From positions 1 through 16,060 of the forward strand of contig CAITEO010000046.1 of assembly GCA_903891505.1 (NCBI GenBank): a stretch of 16,060 bases of DNA, given 5' to 3'. This DNA comes from an uncultured Candidatus Woesearchaeota archaeon (GTDB lineage Archaea > Nanobdellota > Nanobdellia > Woesearchaeales > 21-14-0-10-32-9). The stretch's first letter is position 1; the number at the start of each line of letters is the position of its first letter. The position numbers and the translations under genes were made by a program. This document shows, piece by piece, positions 14,981-16,060 of the stretch. The notes under the pieces were generated by a model. The model saw nothing but the letters and a program-made list of their open reading frames with translations, made no database searches and was not told the origin of the DNA.

Positions 14981-15005
14981 TTGGTGATTGTACTACAATT
15001 ATATT

Positions 15006-15090
15006 ATTCTCTATGAGAAGAATACAAAAAAGTTAGGTATTTTTTGGACTTCATCCTCATGGTATGAATTAGAGCCTAGTAGCTAATTTT
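15006..15090 (+). ncRNA. Candidate structured RNA resembling the element at 11977
   Basis: TTCTC (15007-15011) and GAGAA (15015-15019) form a short hairpin, then TTCAT (15050-15054) and ATGAA another. The order AGAATACAA, an A-run then T-run arm, CTTCAT with CCTCA, and TAGCTAATT near the end parallels 11977-12077 in the same direction. GACTTCATCCTC (15047-15058) is the exact complement of GAGGATGAAGTC at 12050-12061. The resemblance is partial and could be chance. Confidence 0.25.
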
Positions 15091-15348
15091 ATTAACTCGT
15101 AGTTTTGTAATATTCAGTTCTTTTAGGTCTTTAAACAGTTAAATTTAAAGTTTACTAAATTACTGAATTATTGAAGTGTTGTATTTAAGTTATGTTTGTA
15201 AGTTTGTTTTATTGTTTTAGTGTTATTTTAGTTATTATAGTGTTTTTGTAATGTCATTTATTATTTTATTACTGAATTATTGTGTTTGTGTGTTTATGTA
15301 ATTGTTCTTCTATGAAATTTACAATAAATGTGTATTTACAATAGGAAT
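15091..15348. repeat. T/G-rich intergenic stretch with direct repeats
   Basis: I see no gene here. ATTACTGAATTATTG is repeated exactly at 15159-15173 and 15268-15282. ATTTACAATA is repeated exactly at 15317-15326 and 15334-15343, 17 bases apart and ending 5 bases before the BRE of the winged-helix gene, where an activator might bind. Confidence 0.4.
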
Positions 15349-15363
15349 CGAAATATTTAAATA
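15349..15363 (+). promoter_or_regulatory. BRE/TATA promoter of the winged-helix regulator gene
   Basis: CGAAATATTTAAATA has the same CGAAATATTTA start as the promoters at 1429 and 8091. The TATA core is at 15356-15363. The predicted start is near 15383, giving a leader of about 65 bases. Confidence 0.7.
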
Positions 15364-15383
15364 TAAGTGCTAACTAGAAGGTA

Positions 15384-15407
15384 TTAGCATACAAAAATGT
15401 ATACTGG
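15384..15407. promoter_or_regulatory. 9-6-9 operator, second copy
   Basis: TTAGCATAC (15384-15392) and GTATACTGG (15399-15407) frame a 6-base spacer. The site matches that at 1444-1467 in 18 of 24 positions, including GTATACT. It covers the predicted transcript start of the winged-helix gene, so self-repression is plausible. Further TTAGCA-type arms flank it (GTGCTAA 15367-15373, TTAGCAC 15416-15422). Confidence 0.6.
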
Positions 15408-15423
15408 TGCACACATTAGCACC
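15406..15423 (+). promoter_or_regulatory. Leader hairpin of the winged-helix gene
   Basis: GGTGC (15406-15410) pairs with GCACC (15419-15423) around an 8-base loop, near the 5' end of the transcript. Like 1470-1499 it directly follows the operator. Confidence 0.4.
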
Positions 15424-15449
15424 GAGGGTAAGGTAGGGAGAGAAGAAAA

Positions 15450-16060
15450 ATGGATCACGAGGCGCTTTTTACATCAGCAAAGTGGGATATACTGAAAGCC
15501 CTCGCGAAATCAAAAAAGTCACCTATAGAACTGGCTGAGAGGGCGAATACCTCCGTTTCGAACATCAGCCAGTCCTTAAGGTTCTTAGAAATTGCAGGAA
15601 TAGTTAAAAGTGAGAGAATAGGAAATAGGGACAAGGGTCAGCCAAGAGTAGTATATTCTCTTGCCACTGAAAGTGCATATATTATTCTTACATCAAAAAA
15701 TTCAGTTAACAAGAAAACAGTGCAAGTCGATGACCACAAAAAAATGCTTTTGAATATTTGGTTTTATGATGATGAGCTTCTACACGCTTTTCTTGAGAAT
15801 GCTGTATTCATACTTGAAGAGTTCATGGATGAAATTCTAGGAGTATTTCTAGACACGACATCTATTTCTGAGATAAAATTGTTGGTTGTTCCAAAAGAAA
15901 AAGTTCTGAAGAAGGAGCTTAAAGAGTATACGTTGAAACGGAATGGGACAACAAAAAAAATCAAGTACATAGTTCAGGCAAGAGAAGGGCTTCAGAAGGT
16001 AGCTTCTTCACTTTATGCAATTCATGATCCTCAGAATATATTATTATCTGAGGAAGAAAG
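15450..16060 (+). CDS. ArsR-type winged-helix regulator, cut by the window edge
   Basis: At least 203 residues are visible and the frame is open at the edge. It begins MDHEALFTSAKWDILKALAK; a winged HTH follows (about 24-75): SPIELAERANTSVSNISQ, LRFLEIAGIVKSER, then a wing with GNRDKGQPRVVYSL. I recognise this start and wing as a conserved DPANN transcription regulator family. Residues 95-140 contain IWFYDDELLHAFLE, another recurrent block; the rest is a C-terminal domain of unknown ligand. It should be a cytosolic dimeric repressor. GGAG at 15437-15440 is the ribosome site. A 9-6-9 palindrome covers its own start, and a copy lies in the surface-protein operon promoter at 1444-1467, suggesting both self-control and control of that operon. 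Confidence 0.8.
   Translation, partial: MDHEALFTSAKWDILKALAKSKKSPIELAERANTSVSNISQSLRFLEIAGIVKSERIGNRDKGQPRVVYSLATESAYIILTSKNSVNKKTVQVDDHKKMLLNIWFYDDELLHAFLENAVFILEEFMDEILGVFLDTTSISEIKLLVVPKEKVLKKELKEYTLKRNGTTKKIKYIVQAREGLQKVASSLYAIHDPQNILLSEEE

Noticed and set aside
15091..15348. Repeats considered as a CRISPR array or replication iterons
   Set aside because: Only two copies of each repeat occur, with unequal spacing and no spacer regularity or cas or replication genes nearby.

Overview
The window reads as a piece of a small-genome DPANN archaeon, most like the Woesearchaeota/Pacearchaeota/Nanoarchaeota group. Three things point there. The DNA is AT-rich and its promoters have archaeal BRE plus TATA boxes about 25 to 30 bases before the transcript start. 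Most proteins are secreted or membrane-anchored and crowded with N-glycosylation sequons (N-x-S/T). Several belong to families I recognise from these genomes. Family names come from memory of conserved motifs; no search was run. There are no rRNA or tRNA genes, no insertion sequences and no CRISPR array.

Layout: 151-1101 encodes a cytosolic coiled-coil protein. 1542-4103 is a plus-strand operon of two paralogous secreted proteins and a third heavily glycosylated exported protein. 4211-4639 is a start-less C39-like cysteine peptidase relic. 4703-8023 (minus) is a two-gene unit: a 57-residue ribbon-helix-helix regulator, then a 1044-residue Ig/Fn3 membrane protein. 8233-9571 (minus) is another pair: a regulator with a duplicated HTH module overlapping a third surface-protein paralogue. 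10145-11932 encodes a 595-residue surface protein with a cytosolic zinc ribbon. 12176-13020 is a 54-residue AbrB-like regulator overlapping a secreted protein. 13103-14980 encodes a 625-residue membrane protein. 15450 to the edge is the start of a winged-helix regulator.

The striking pattern is that envelope-protein genes are paired with DNA-binding proteins from four unrelated families (ribbon-helix-helix, duplicated HTH, AbrB-like, winged helix), and each regulator gene has its own repeated or palindromic sites around its promoter. The 9-6-9 palindrome at the winged-helix gene recurs in the promoter of the surface-protein operon 14 kb away. Members of one surface-protein family therefore appear to be under at least two different regulators. 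My inference is a modular system for switching or tuning the cell surface, perhaps for host contact. The operators are seen in the sequence; who binds them, and the surface-switching role, are not proven here.

Two small regulator genes (7850-8023 minus, 12176-12340 plus) are short enough to be lost by a usual length cut-off. Several intergenic stretches carry hairpins or repeats that may be structured RNAs.
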